The translations under genes and the position numbers were made by a program. This document shows positions 34,182 to 44,812 of a DNA stretch of 64,000 nucleotides, one piece after another. The notes beneath the pieces are model-generated. The model searched no databases and was not told where the DNA came from. It worked only from the letters and a program-made list of their open reading frames with translations. This DNA comes from Nelumbo lutea (Eukaryota > Streptophyta > Magnoliopsida > Proteales > Nelumbonaceae), in NCBI GenBank assembly GCA_022828595.1, contig JAKGHH010000004.1, forward strand, positions 83,604,270 to 83,668,269, read 5' to 3'. Numbering within the stretch: position 1 is the first letter of the stretch; every line of letters starts with the position of its first letter.

Positions 34182-36337
34182 TTGGCAGCCATGAAAGCTG
34201 AATATGAGAAGTTTGGAAAGATGATCAGCCAGCTTGAAGGTGTAACTTCATCATCCAACCCTTCTGGAAGTCCAGCCACCATTGCATTTGCTCACTCAGG
34301 TATAAGGGCTTCTGCTAACCATGCATCCACCTCAGGTAATCACAAAACCCCTTGGATCATAGACTTAGGTGCTTCTAATCACATGACCAACATTTCCACT
34401 TTGTTTGTTTCATATGATTTACTTCCTGGTCGTGACAAAATCACCTTAGCTGATGGTTCTCTTGCCCCTATTTCTGGCAAGGGAACTGTCAAGGCTACAG
34501 ACTCCTTACTCTTATCTTCCACTCTTCATGTACCTAAATTAAATACCAACTTATTATCTGTAAGTAGCCTGACCAAGTCATTGAATTGTTGTGTAACCTT
34601 TTTCCCTTCTCACTGTGTGTTTCAGGACCAAAAGTCTAAGAAGGTGATTGGGAGTGGCCATGAAGCGAATGGAATATACTTGCTCGACACCCCTGGCTAA
34701 TGCTTTGATCATCCCAAGAATGTTGCTTTTGGTTCTACTTTTCTAGAGTCTGCCAGTCAAATTATGTTGAGTCATTGTTGGTTGGGTCATTTACCTTTTT
34801 CTGCTTTAAGTCATCTATTTCCAAAACTGTTTAAGGGAGTCAGTGTGTCCAGTCTCAATTGTGAGTCCTGTCAGTTGTCAAAGCATTGTAGAAAAAAATA
34901 CCCTGTGAGCAATAAAAGATCATCTTTTCCTTTTCATATTGTGCACTCTGACGTGTGGGGGCCTTACCACTTATCCTCTATGGGGGGTTACAGATATTTT
35001 ATCCTATTTATTGATGACTTTTCTAGATTCACTTGGATATACTTAATGAAATCCCAGGATGAAATCCCAAGACTTGTGAGGCAATTTCATGAGCTTGTTT
35101 TAACTCAATTTGATACCAGAATTAAGGTTTTCAGATCTGACAATGCAAAAGTATTTTGAGAATAGTTTATCCTTGTATCTCTCTGACATGGGGGTTATTC
35201 ATCAAAGCTCTTGTGTTAGAACCCCTGAACAAAATTGAGTTGCTGAGAGAAAAAATAGACATATTGTTGAAGTTGCAAGGAGCCTTTTGTTTGCCTCACA
35301 TGTTCCCACAAGATTTTGGGGTGATGCTGTAGTTACTGCTACCTATCTCATAAACTGTATGCCATCCAGGGTTTTAGGGTTTAAATCCCCCTTCTGTCTT
35401 CTTCATCCAGACAAGGATCTCTTCCCAATTCCTCTTCGTGTGTTTGGCTGTACCTGCTATGTTCACATTCCAAGTGTGAGAGACATAAGTTTGAACCGAA
35501 AGCCCACAAATGCATCTTCCTTGGTTACTCCCCCACACAAAAGGGTTATTGCTGTTTTGATCCAAAGACTGGCACCCGACATGTCTCTATGGATGTTACC
35601 TTTGATGAACTTTCTCCTTTTTATGGTTCCTCTCAGGATGGACATTGTCCACAGGGGGAGAGTCTGTCACAAGTTTTTGCTCTTCCTCTTCCTGTCCCAG
35701 TTGAGTCTCTTGACAAACCTGTATCCTCACCAAATGAATCAAAGGAGGATCAATCACTTCATACCTCTTGTCCTAGTGCCCCTATTTCTTTACCTCCTCG
35801 TCCTACCCATAATCCCAAAGTGTATCAAAGGCAGAGATCCAGGAATGAGCAAGTAGTTTCCCTTACAACAGATGAGGCTCATACATTCCCAATCACAGAT
35901 GAGATAACAGGTACTGCTTCAGCTCCTTTGGAATCATCCTTCCCAGACCTTGATGTCCCCATTGCTGTTAGGAGAGGGAAGCGGAAGTGTACTGCACACT
36001 GCATTTCCAAACACCTTTCTTATGACCTACTTTCTCCTTCATACTTTGCCTATCTCTCTTCTGTTGCTTCTAACCCCATTCCTAGGTTTGTCTCAGAAGC
36101 CATTGGGATTCCAGAATGGAGAGATGCCATGGAGACTGAAATGGATGCTCTACATGCAAATGGTACTTGGGAGGTGGTGGATTTGCCTGAAGGGAAGGAT
36201 CCAGTTGGGTGCAGGTGGGTTTTTACCATTAAATACAGGGCCGATGGAACTATTGAGAGGTACAAGGCCTTGTTGCAAAGGGCTACACACAGACATATGG
36301 GATTGACTACCTGGAGACTTTTGCCTCTGTTTCCAAG
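34182..36337 (+). pseudogene. Copia-4 protease, integrase and RT start, broken
   Basis: Protease reads WIIDLGASNHMTN: the catalytic triplet is DLG instead of DSG/DTG. A GAG-pre-integrase segment follows with HCWLGHLPFS and CESCQLSKHC. Integrase has FHIVHSDVWGP, FIDDFSRFTW and FRSDNAKV, then a frameshift near 35155. Later comes RFWGDAVVTATYLIN and a proline/serine-rich linker. RT begins at WRDAMETEMDALHANGTWEV (~36115) with a frameshift near 36280. Stops at 34700 and elsewhere also interrupt it. Confidence 0.85.
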
Positions 36338-37648
36338 ATGACATCTGTGGGGTTTCTTTTATCTCTGGCAGTTCACTTTGATTGGCCTCTCTATCAGTTA
36401 GATGTAAAGAATGCATTTCTGAATGGTGACTTACATGAGGAGGTCTACATGTGTCTTCCTCCAGGGATGTATGGGAAAGATATGCAAGGAAAGGTATGCA
36501 AATTGAAGAAATCACTTTATGATCTCAAACAATCTCCTAGAGCCTGGTTTGAGAGATTTAGAGCTGCACTTGTTAAATTCGGCTATGTTCAGACACAGTC
36601 AGATCATACTCTGTTTGTGAAGAAAAGTGGATCTCTAGCAGTGTATCTCATTGTGTATGTTGATGACATTATAGTGACTGGTGATGATGCCTCAGGCATT
36701 TTGGCCCTTAAGTATTTCCTCCATACAGAATTTGAGATTAAGGATCTGGAGGAGTTGAGATACTTCCTTGGCATAGAAGTTGCCAGATCCAAGGATGGGA
36801 TTCTTATTTCCCAAAGGAAATATGTCCTTGATTTGTTGTTTGAAACTGGAAAACTGTGTGCAAGACCAGCTGCAACTCCCATTGATATGAGTCACAAACT
36901 TTCAGCTTTGGATGGAACTTTGTTGGAAGACAAAGGGGTCTTTCAGAGACTTCTTGGAAAGCTTATGTACCTGTGCATGACTAGGCCAGATATTGCGTAT
37001 GTTGTCAGTTGCATTAGCCAGTTCATGCATGCTCCTAGAGATGCTCATATGGCAGCAACAGAACGGATTTTGTGCTATCTGAAAGGCTCTCTAGGAAAAG
37101 GAATTCTATGTACCAAGCATGGTCATCTGAAACTTGAAGCCTATACTGATGCTGATTGGGCTGGAAATATTGATGATAGAAGATCTACTTTAGGGTATTG
37201 CAATCTGGTGGCTGGTAATGTTGTCTCTTGGTGGAGTAAGAAACAATCTGTTGTAGCCCGATCCTCCGCAGAAGCAGAGTATAGAGCCATGGCACATGGA
37301 GTCTCGAAATTGTTGTGGCTAAGGTCCTTAATGGAAGAACTTGGGATTGATCATGACAAACCCATGATGTTGTACTGTGATAATCAGGCTGCCATCAACA
37401 TTGCTCACAACCTGGTACAACATGATCGAACCAAACATATTGAAGTTGATCGACACTTTATTCGAGAAAGAGTCTCCTCCGGTGAAGTGTGTCTTCCATT
37501 CATTACTTCTGAAAGACAATTGGCAGATTTTCTCACCAAGGTCATTTCCAAGGCAAGGCTTCATCATGACACTGGCAAGCTGGGCATGATTAACATCTAT
37601 GCTCAGCTTGAGGGGGAGTGTAGAGGAGATGGGCCGAATGGTCCATAG
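36338..37648 (+). pseudogene. Copia-4 RT and RNase H, 436-codon open stretch
   Basis: The longest uninterrupted pol stretch of this copy. It has [19 protein letters not shown] (~36395), KSLYDLKQSPRAW, the catalytic LIVYVDDIIVTGDD (~36650) and RYFLGIEVARS. RNase H follows with YTDADWAGN, SWWSKKQSVVARSSAEAEYR, LYCDNQAAINIA and RTKHIEVDRHFI. The stop comes after the polypurine tract, inside the 3' LTR. It is separated from the upstream pol by a frameshift, so it is not translated as a normal polyprotein. Confidence 0.88.
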
Positions 37649-37946
37649 ACTGTCATTTCATGTTATGTTATGTTTCTCTTTGTTATGGGCCTTATTCTGG
37701 GCCCATACTCTGTAATGTTCTGTTTTTTGTATTTTTCTGCCCACTCAAGGGCCTCTCTATAATTTATCAAAGATTAACACCTTAATAAAATGTTTAGAGT
37801 GTTAGAGTGAGATAATGTTCGAACCTCTCACTCTCTAACACTCATTGCAGCAGCTCTCTCTCTTCTCTTCCTCTCTTGTTTGCTGTTTTGCTGTTTTGCA
37901 TCTAATCTCAAACAGTTCCATACATCAAGTGAACTGTTTTTCAACT
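37619..37946 (+). repeat. 3' LTR of Copia-4
   Basis: The partner of the 5' LTR at equal length, with about five substitutions, mostly C/T or G/A. The duplicated AAATA follows it. Confidence 0.9.
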
Positions 37947-37951
37947 AAATA

Positions 37952-39199
37952 GTTTGTTGTTTCTTGCATTTCCATGAGATTAGAGAATCACCCATGTGAA
38001 ATGCTAGGAAAAGTCATGGTGAGGTAGATGAGAGATCCCACAATTTGTCAATGAAGGGAGGCATTAGGAAGCAAGGGACCTTCTGACTTGGACAATTTGA
38101 CATTCAGCTCCAAGGGAGTGTCTACCCGTTTATTGTCGGTAAGACTGGCCAACTAGACAAGAACAAAGGCATACTTGTGTTGGAAAATGAAATACCCTCG
38201 GGAATTCCTTTGAACTTCAAGTCCCAAAATAGGTAAGAGGGCCTAAATCCTTCATGTTAAAGGAATTGTGAAGAAGAGACTTGAGCTCTTGAATTCCTTC
38301 AATATCATCTCCAGTCAACATGTCATCCACATACAGGAGGAGAATCATAATAACTGGGGCCTTTTCTACACAAAGACAGAGTAATCGGAAGCACTCTGGT
38401 TATACCTGGCTTACACAAAATCTCTGAAATTTTCAAACCAAGCTTGAGGAGCTTGCTTTAGCCCATAGAGAGATTTCTTCAACCGACAGACGAGGGAGGG
38501 ATCTCTACAGTACCCTGGTGGAGGTCTCATATATACAATCTCTTTTAGGTGCCCATGTAGAAAACCATTTTTCACATCTAGTTGAAAGATAGTCCAAGAG
38601 TGTCTAGCAGAGAGGGCTAAGAGAACACGGATTGTAGTGATCTTGGCCATTGGGGCAAATGTCTCCTCATAATCAATGCCATACTCCTGCGTATACTCCT
38701 GAGTCAGGAGTCGAGCTTTATATCGGTCCAGAGACCCATCAGATTTCAACTTGATGGAGTAGACCCATTTGCTCCCAATAACAAAGCCATCTGAAGGTGC
38801 TGGAACTAAGTCTCAAGTGTCGTTCTTGTGCAAATCTTGAATTTCTGCATCCATGGCATCTCTCCATCGAGGGCTGCTAATGACCTATTGGTATGAGAGG
38901 GGAATATCTGTGGAAGGCAAAACAACGTAAAAGGAGCTATTGTCTAAAGGAAAACCATAGCGGTCAGGTGGTCTACATATACGGGTAGAATGACGTAAGG
39001 GAACAAGAGGACAGGAATGTCACTTATAGGTTTATTTGAGATGGGTGAAGGATCCGAACCGGGAGGAAGGGGGGTCATAGACGCAGGTACTGGACCACAA
39101 ACTTGCTTGCAAAAGAAGACGAGAAGATCTTTCTCGGCAATTGATGACAAAGCATTCAATGAGTCAAAATCATACAAAATAGAAACAAAGGGTGCAGAT
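37952..39199 (-). pseudogene. Old Copia-3 RT and RNase H piece, degraded
   Basis: The minus strand reads RWRDAMDAEIQDLHKNDT (~38860), SKWVYSIKLKSDGSLDRYKA, YGIDYEETFAPMAK, QLDVKNGFLHGHL and KKSLYGLKQAPQAW, then a YVDD-type block near 38310 and SWKCKKQQTI at 37960. The distance from YVDD to SWK is only about 340 bp, so part of the RT end and RNase H start is deleted. It continues into 31940-32061 after removal of Copia-4. At 39200 it is cut by the Copia-5 LTR. Confidence 0.8.
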
Positions 39200-40236
39200 T
39201 GTTAGGTTGAAAGGTTTTATGTATTGATGATTCAGCTGCAAAGTGTCCTTATTAGTCTGTATTTGTGTTTTAGTTGTTATGTACTGGGCCTGTGTTAATG
39301 GGCCTAAGTTTATTTGCTGTTTTAAGTAGTCTGGGTGTCCCATCACTAATCAGGGGCATTCCAGACATTTCCTGTAACATTGTACTGTAATGTACTATAA
39401 ATAACAGTACTGTCGACTGGGTAGTTCAGTTTGACATTCTCAGCATCTCTTGCTCTTCTTCTCTCTTCTGCTACTTTGGCTACAGCATTTCAGCCTTCAT
39501 GGTATCAGAGCATTGAGCACCTTCCTGGTTACAGCCGACCCCATCTCCTCTCTCTTGCTGTCTTTCTTCTCTCTTTTTTTTTTTTTTGTCTGGGTTGCTG
39601 CTGTGAAACCCTAGGGTTGCAGGAGAACAACACAAGTTCGAACCTAGGGTTTCCCTTGGTAGTAGGGCGCAAGGGAAGTAAGACCCAGAAGCTGATGTCC
39701 TACTAGACTGTTTCTAGTAGTTAGCAGCTATTCGGCTGCTAAGAGAGGTTTGTATAGGACAGACCTAGTTGAGGACTGATTTCAGCAGTCCCAGTATTGG
39801 CCGTGAGGAGGGGAACTTTCTTTATAGTTGCAGTATTCGAAGCTCAAGTGGAGTCTGCATAGCACAATAGTAGAGAGCCCTTAGTTTCAGGTCGGTTACC
39901 AGCCCAGAACACCTCACTTGCTGCTGTAACTGAACTGCTTCAGAACTGTGACAGTCTCGGCAAGTCTGAAACTGTGTTGAGAGCTGTCAGAACCTGCTGT
40001 GATCACTTTGGCTAGTCAGAACCTACTTCAGAACTGCTTCAGAACCGGCTATGATCACTTTGGCTAGTCAGAACCTGCTTCAGAAATGTTTCAGAACCTG
40101 CTGTGATCACTTCGGCTAGTCAGAACCTGCTTCAGAACTGCTTCAGAACTGCTTCGGCTAGTCTTAATCAGTATCATCAACACAGGGGCTGCAGTCAAGA
40201 TGTCTTCAATATCCGGAGAGGTTTCTTCTAGGGATA
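39200..40236 (+). mobile_element. Copia-5: truncated copy (5' LTR, PBS, leader, start of gag)
   Basis: The LTR at 39200-39499 starts TGTTAGGTTGAAAGG and ends GCCTTCA, and is followed at once by TGGTATCAGAGC. Leader and first gag codons (ATGTCTTCAATATCCGG, ~40199) match Copia-1. Similarity to Copia-1 stops after GGGATA at 40236, where unrelated AT-rich DNA begins. There is no 3' LTR. It is more diverged from the Copia-1 LTRs than they are from each other. Confidence 0.85.
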
Positions 40237-41372
40237 CTTATTTCATGAGAATTATGGTGATTATTAGTTAAAGATCACTACTTATTACTATGAAACCTAG
40301 GGATCTACCCTAAGATTTATATTTTTTACTTTAAAAATCTCGTCACCTCGGCGACTAGGTGGCAAGGCGCCCCTATGACCTAGCTTCGCCTTGATGCCTT
40401 GAAAATGATGCCCCTAATCTAATCAAATATTACTATAATTTATTAATAGTTAATTTTTAACTTAAATTAATAATATTATAGAGTTTTAGTTAATCTATTA
40501 TTAATTAATATATCATAATTGATTTTTATTTATATGATTTATTATTAATTAATTGTATGCTTAATTGTACCATAAAGAGATTAGTGGTGAATATTTGTTT
40601 AACAGATACTTAATAGGAGAAAAGTGAGGAGAAGAGAAAAAGTAAGAATAAATAGAGGGAAGATTATAGGGATGTAGGATGTTATGGGTTAGAGGGGGAG
40701 GTGCAACATCAACCAGAGGTATTAATTGGTGGGGGGTGGAGATTTAAGTGGATACTTTTAAGAAAAGGATAATTTAAAGTGGTATTGTTATAAGAAGCAT
40801 GGATAACATGTCTGACTAAGAGTGGGAAACATTTTTGGAAACAAACCAATTGATGATTGGTTTATTGAAAGAAAATAAGGGAAAAAAAAAACACAAAATA
40901 GAGAAGGGGGAATGGAGCAAGGACAGAGCTCCATTTAATTTATTTAAGCCATTAGCATATGCTGAAGAAAATGAAATAATACAATATAAGAGTCTCAAGT
41001 TATATACATTATTTCTGCCAAATATATACTCTTGACAACCACCTCTCCTTATGAAGAAAAATTTTGGATAAATATGAAAGTCAAATGCAAGATTTGAGCA
41101 TTAAAATGGGAGTTTTATATGTTTCCAAACTAGGTAGAATTGGAGAATTGGCCTTTATAAATTACTGCCATAAAAAGAAGAATTGGTGCTTATAAGTTTC
41201 ATAGGATTTCTCTTTTGCCTAGAAATTCTTTTCAGAAATTGGATAACGAATAGAGCCATAAGTATGAGACTATGGATCTACCAGTAACAAACAATGGTAA
41301 GCACATCATAGTTTACCACATGCCCTCAACAAATGAGCAATATGAATTTCTTCACAGCTTTTTGAAAACTCC

Positions 41373-41480
41373 CAAGTGTTGAAATTTACCCAAAAAAATC
41401 TCTCAAGTGTTGAAATTTACCCCAAAAAATCTCTTAAGTGTTGAAATTTACCCAAAAAAGAACCTATCAAGTGTTGAGGA
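41373..41480. repeat. 31-bp tandem repeat, three and a half copies
   Basis: AAGTGTTGAAATTTACCC followed by A-rich sequence recurs at 41373, 41404 and 41435, with a partial copy at 41468. Confidence 0.82.
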
Positions 41481-41709
41481 CAGGTGGTACAAAAATATGA
41501 TGTACTTAGCATTGTTTGTTACTAATAGATCCAAACCCCAAGTATGACAAAAAAGAAAAACAATATGAGAATTGAAGCTATAAATTAGATGTCCAGTTTC
41601 CACTTGTAAGAAAAGAGAAGAAAAATGAAATGTAGAGAAAATGACACTTTAGCCTTAACCATCTTGATTGTTAAAGAAATTCACCGAAAATAGTTAAAAT
41701 AATGGGGCT

Positions 41710-41766
41710 GTGGGCTATAGTATTTTAGAGTTACCTTTCATGTAACTCTAAAATACTGTAGCTCAC
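41710..41766. repeat. 25-bp-stem hairpin in the OSCA intron
   Basis: Arms GTGGGCTATAGTATTTTAG... and ...CTAAAATACTGTAGCTCAC pair at 23 of 25 positions around the 7-base loop CTTTCAT. It may be a tiny palindromic MITE; nothing shows that it is a miRNA gene. Confidence 0.6.
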
Positions 41767-41879
41767 AAACACAGAAAATACCATAGGAAATTCCTTCAAC
41801 TATGAATTATTTTCCATGTATTTCACATGAGTCAGTGCTTTCAAGGAACTTTATCAATGAACTCCACCAGCTAACATAC

Positions 41880-42204
41880 CTGATGACGAAAAACCACATA
41901 GGACAGAGCAAAGAAGATGACAATGAAAGGGAGAATGACAGGTGTCACTACTGAATAGACAAAGCCAAGCAAGAAGTATAATTGTATCTGAGGTTCAAAT
42001 GAAGCAAAATCTATGCTCCCAGCATCCATTGCTTCTTCTCTTTCTTCATCTGTCTTCACTAAGAATGTATTCTTTAGGTGGAATACAATTAATGGAAACA
42101 ATCTAAGAATCTCTGCAGCTATTCCAGCCCAACCATCAACCATTACATAGGTAATAAAGAATGTGGCTTTCATAGGGATGGTGACACCAACTGTTTTTGG
42201 AATT
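41880..42204 (-). CDS. OSCA/CSC1-like channel, internal exon
   Basis: The exon is 325 bases, starting after TTTTTTGCAG and ending CATCAG before GTATGTTAG. It begins IPKTVGVTIPMKATFFITYVM, continues VDGWAGIAAEILRL, LIVFHLKNTFLVKT, EEREEAMDAGS and QIQLYFLLGFVYSVVTPVILPF, and ends YVVFRHQ. This is the core of the RSN1_7TM (DUF221) domain that forms the ion pathway in OSCA channels, here with at least three membrane helices. Its 5' end completes the split GA|A codon from 42491-42736. No disabling change is seen. Confidence 0.9.
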
Positions 42205-42490
42205 CTGCAAAAAATCCAATTTCTCATATTAGAATTTCATAAAAATTAGAAGAATGCTTGCAAGAACTGAACAAGATCCCTGATTCCTATTATGTTATTA
42301 TGAAATACATATTACCCATGATGCATTCGATCTAGATGTATCAAAGACAATTGCTGCTTTTAAAATTAACATACTCCAGTTTCCAACAATAGTTCATACA
42401 GAGCAACATCCTTAAAAAGCTTTAGTAGTTCTCTCCGAGTGTGTTAGCAAGGAGAGGATTTCTTGTTGATAAAGGATAACCGTAGCTTAC
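42205..42490 (-). other. OSCA-like intron (286 bp)
   Basis: This intron has donor GTAAGCTACG at 42490 and acceptor TTTTTTGCAG ending at 42205. No element is seen in it. Confidence 0.8.
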
Positions 42491-42736
42491 TCATGTGGAG
42501 GTTGGTTGATAAACTGATAGAGCTGTTGAAAAGCGGTTCCTGTGATTACGCTCCCAAGAAATATGTTCACAAGTACGAATAGGTGATACTTCCCAGCTGA
42601 CCTCCTCTCCAAAGATGACAGAGATGTATGACCTTCTATCTTGGACATGGTCATCAGTATATTTGGGAGTACAAGAAGGAATATTTTCAATGCAATTCCA
42701 GAAAGAAAACCTTGAATGAAAGACTTGACAACCTCC
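42491..42736 (-). CDS. OSCA/CSC1-like channel, internal exon (most 5' one found)
   Basis: The exon is 246 bases, starting after CTGTTGCAG and ending CATGA before GTAAGC. It encodes EVVKSFIQGFLSGIALKIFL, LLVLPNILMTMSKIEGHTSL, SSLERRSAGKYHLFVLVN and FLGSVITGTAFQQL, the conserved run preceding IPKT in CSC1-like/OSCA proteins. From here to the stop, ~344 residues of a protein of usually ~750-800 are present. The upstream half (Late-exocytosis and 10TM_putative_phosphate domains) is not in the window as far as I can see. The exact OSCA clade is not resolved. Confidence 0.88.
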   Translation of the reverse strand, partial: GGCQVFHSRFSFWNCIENIPSCTPKYTDDHVQDRRSYISVIFGEEVSWEVSPIRTCEHISWERNHRNRFSTALSVYQPTST

Positions 42737-43050
42737 CTGCAACAGTATTTTCCAAGGATTGTAAAAAGAAGGATGGTAATAACCAAAAATAAATAAAACA
42801 TGTTCCTTTGTTATGAATAAATTTTCTGAACTGATGAAAACAAGAAGTATCAGATATCAACCATTTCTCTTGGAAATAATGTAACAGCCCTCAGTCTCAA
42901 GACATATTTAACAAGACCATCATAGATTAAATTATAAGGTTAACCTCCTTGCTAAAATCCGAGTTTGATACTATATAAGTTTATTTGACAACCTATCCAA
43001 TGAGAAAACTGTGTGAGACAATTTAAATGTGATTAAAGCTGTGTGACTCA
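42737..43050 (-). other. OSCA-like intron upstream of the 42491-42736 exon
   Basis: AT-rich intron sequence ending, on the minus strand, in the acceptor CTGTTGCAG at 42737. Copia-1 is inserted just upstream at 43051. No upstream exon of the gene was recognised anywhere to the right of this. Confidence 0.6.
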
Positions 43051-43353
43051 TGTTAGGTTGAAGGTTTTTTATGTATTGATGGTTCGGCTGATAAAAGTTC
43101 TTATTAGCCTGTATTTGAGTTTAAGTTATTATGTACTGGGCCTGTGTTAATGGGCCTCTAAGCTTGTTTAGTGTTTTAAGTTGTCTGGGTGTCCCATCAC
43201 TAATCAGGGGCATTCCAGTCTTTTTTTGTAACATTGTACTATACTCTAATATAAATAATAGTACTGTCGACTGGGCTATTCAGTTTGACATTCTCAGCAT
43301 CTCTTGGTCTCCTTCTCTCTTCTGCTACTTCGGCTACAGCATTTCAGCTTTCA
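43051..43353 (+). repeat. 5' LTR of Copia-1
   Basis: The LTR is 303 bp, begins TGTTAGGTTGAAGG and ends CAGCTTTCA. A TATAAATAATAG box near 43250 may be the promoter TATA. Confidence 0.92.
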
Positions 43354-43979
43354 TGGTATCAGAGCATTGAGCACCTTCCTAGTTACAGTCGACGCCATCT
43401 CCTCTCTCCTGCTGTCTTTCTTCTTCTTTTTCATCTTGGTTGCTGCTGTGAAACCCTAGGGTTGCAGGAGAGCAACACAAGGTTCGAACCTAGAGTTTCC
43501 CTTGGTTGTAGGGCGCAAGGGAAGTAAGACCCAGAAGCTAATGTCCTACTAGACTGTTTCTAGTAGTTAGCAGCTATTCGACTGCTAAGAGAGGTCTGTA
43601 TAGGACAGACCTAGTTGAGGACTGATTTCAGCAGTCCTAGTATTGGCCATAAGGAGGGGCACTCTCTTTACAGTTGCAGTACTCGAAGTTCAAGTGGAGT
43701 CTGCAGAGCACAATAGTGGAGAGCCCTTAGTTTCAGGTCGGTTACCAGCCCAGAACACCTCACTTGCTGCTGTAACTGAACTGCTTCAGAACTGTGACAG
43801 TCTCGGCAAGTCTGAAACTGTGTTGAGAGCTGTCAGAACCTGCTGTGATCACTTCGGCTAATCAGAATCTGCTTCAGAACTGCTTCAGAACCTGCTGTGA
43901 TCACTTCGGCTAATCAGAACCTTCAGAACTGCTTCGGCTAGTCTTAATCAGTGTCATCTACACAGAGGCTGTAGTCAAG

Positions 43980-44812
43980 ATGTCTTTAGTATCCGGAGAG
44001 GTTTCTTCTAGGGATAACAGACCTGCGGCAGGGTCTTCAAATCTGGAAAACCCTAACCTGCACAGCTTGCAGATTACAAGTGTGCCACTGGATGAATACA
44101 ACTTCAGGGAGTGGTCAGTTTCCGCAATGCTGCTTATTACTTCCCGTGATCTCACAGGCTACTTAGATGGGAGCAAGAAGGAACCTGTGGTTGGCAGTAG
44201 AGAGTATGCTGTGTGGTGCAAGGAGAATGCCACAATTATGTCCTGGTTGCTTGCCTCTATGACTCCTCGGGTTGCCAGGACTGTTCATCACTTTCCTACA
44301 GCAGCCAAGATTTGGGAAAAGGTGTCTAAGACCTATGGACAGAAGAAAAACAATGCTAGAATCTACAGATTGAATCAAGACATTGCTGCCTTAAGGCTAG
44401 GTGATATGACAGTTGCCACATACTTCGCAAATCTGGAAGGTCTTTGGGAAGAACTTGACCATCACTTGATATTAGATTGGGAAAATGCCAGGGACAAGGA
44501 GAGACATGATAAGCAGATTGAAGAGAGCAGAGCCTTCAAGTTCTTGGCTGGTCTGGACCCAGTGTAGGAGGGTATAAGGTCACAAATTTTGGGGAGAGAT
44601 GAATTGCCCGAGTTACACCATGTTTATTATCTGGTGAGGAATGAAGAAGTCAGGAGAAAGGAGATGCAAGTTGATTCTCAGACTCAACCAACTGAACAAT
44701 TTGGAGAACATTCAGCCCTGGTTTCTACCAAGGGAAACAAACATCCAAAAAGAAGCACCTCAAGTGCCCTCATTGTGGTGGTGAGAGACATGTAAAAGAA
44801 AAGTGTTGGGTT
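43980..44812 (+). pseudogene. Copia-1 gag, broken
   Basis: It starts at the ATG at 43980 (MSLVSGEVSSRD). Gag signatures are VPLDEYNFREWSVSAML, WCKENATIMSWLL, KIWEKVSKTYGQKKN and LRLGDMTVATYFANLEGLW. A TAG at 44565-44567 and a frameshift follow. The zinc knuckle CPHCGGERHVKEKC (C-x2-C-x4-H-x4-C) near 44765-44805 is in another frame. The first ten codons are shared with Copia-5. Confidence 0.83.

Larger units (their letters stand above)
32062..37946 (+). mobile_element. Copia-4: structurally complete Ty1/Copia retrotransposon, 5885 bp, inactive
   Basis: Two 328-bp LTRs bound the element and the duplication AAATA flanks it (32057-32061 and 37947-37951). The primer-binding site TGGTATCAGAGC starts at 32390, directly after the 5' LTR, and the polypurine tract AGGGGGAG precedes the 3' LTR at 37619. 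The LTRs differ at about 5 of 328 positions, fewer per site than in Copia-1 and -2, suggesting the youngest insertion of the three. The 3' LTR end by this reading is CAACT rather than ...CA. Gag and pol are broken by in-frame stops and at least two frameshifts. It sits in the RNase H region of Copia-3, opposite in orientation. Confidence 0.92.
40237..41879. other. Intronic stretch, AT-rich; no gene
   Basis: This is the 5' part of the large OSCA intron. At about 40335-40410 there is a short stretch with CTCGGCGACTAGGTGGCAAGGCG and CGCCTTGATGCCTT, a remnant of the element family at 48981-49528. Two small repeats are listed separately. Confidence 0.5.
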
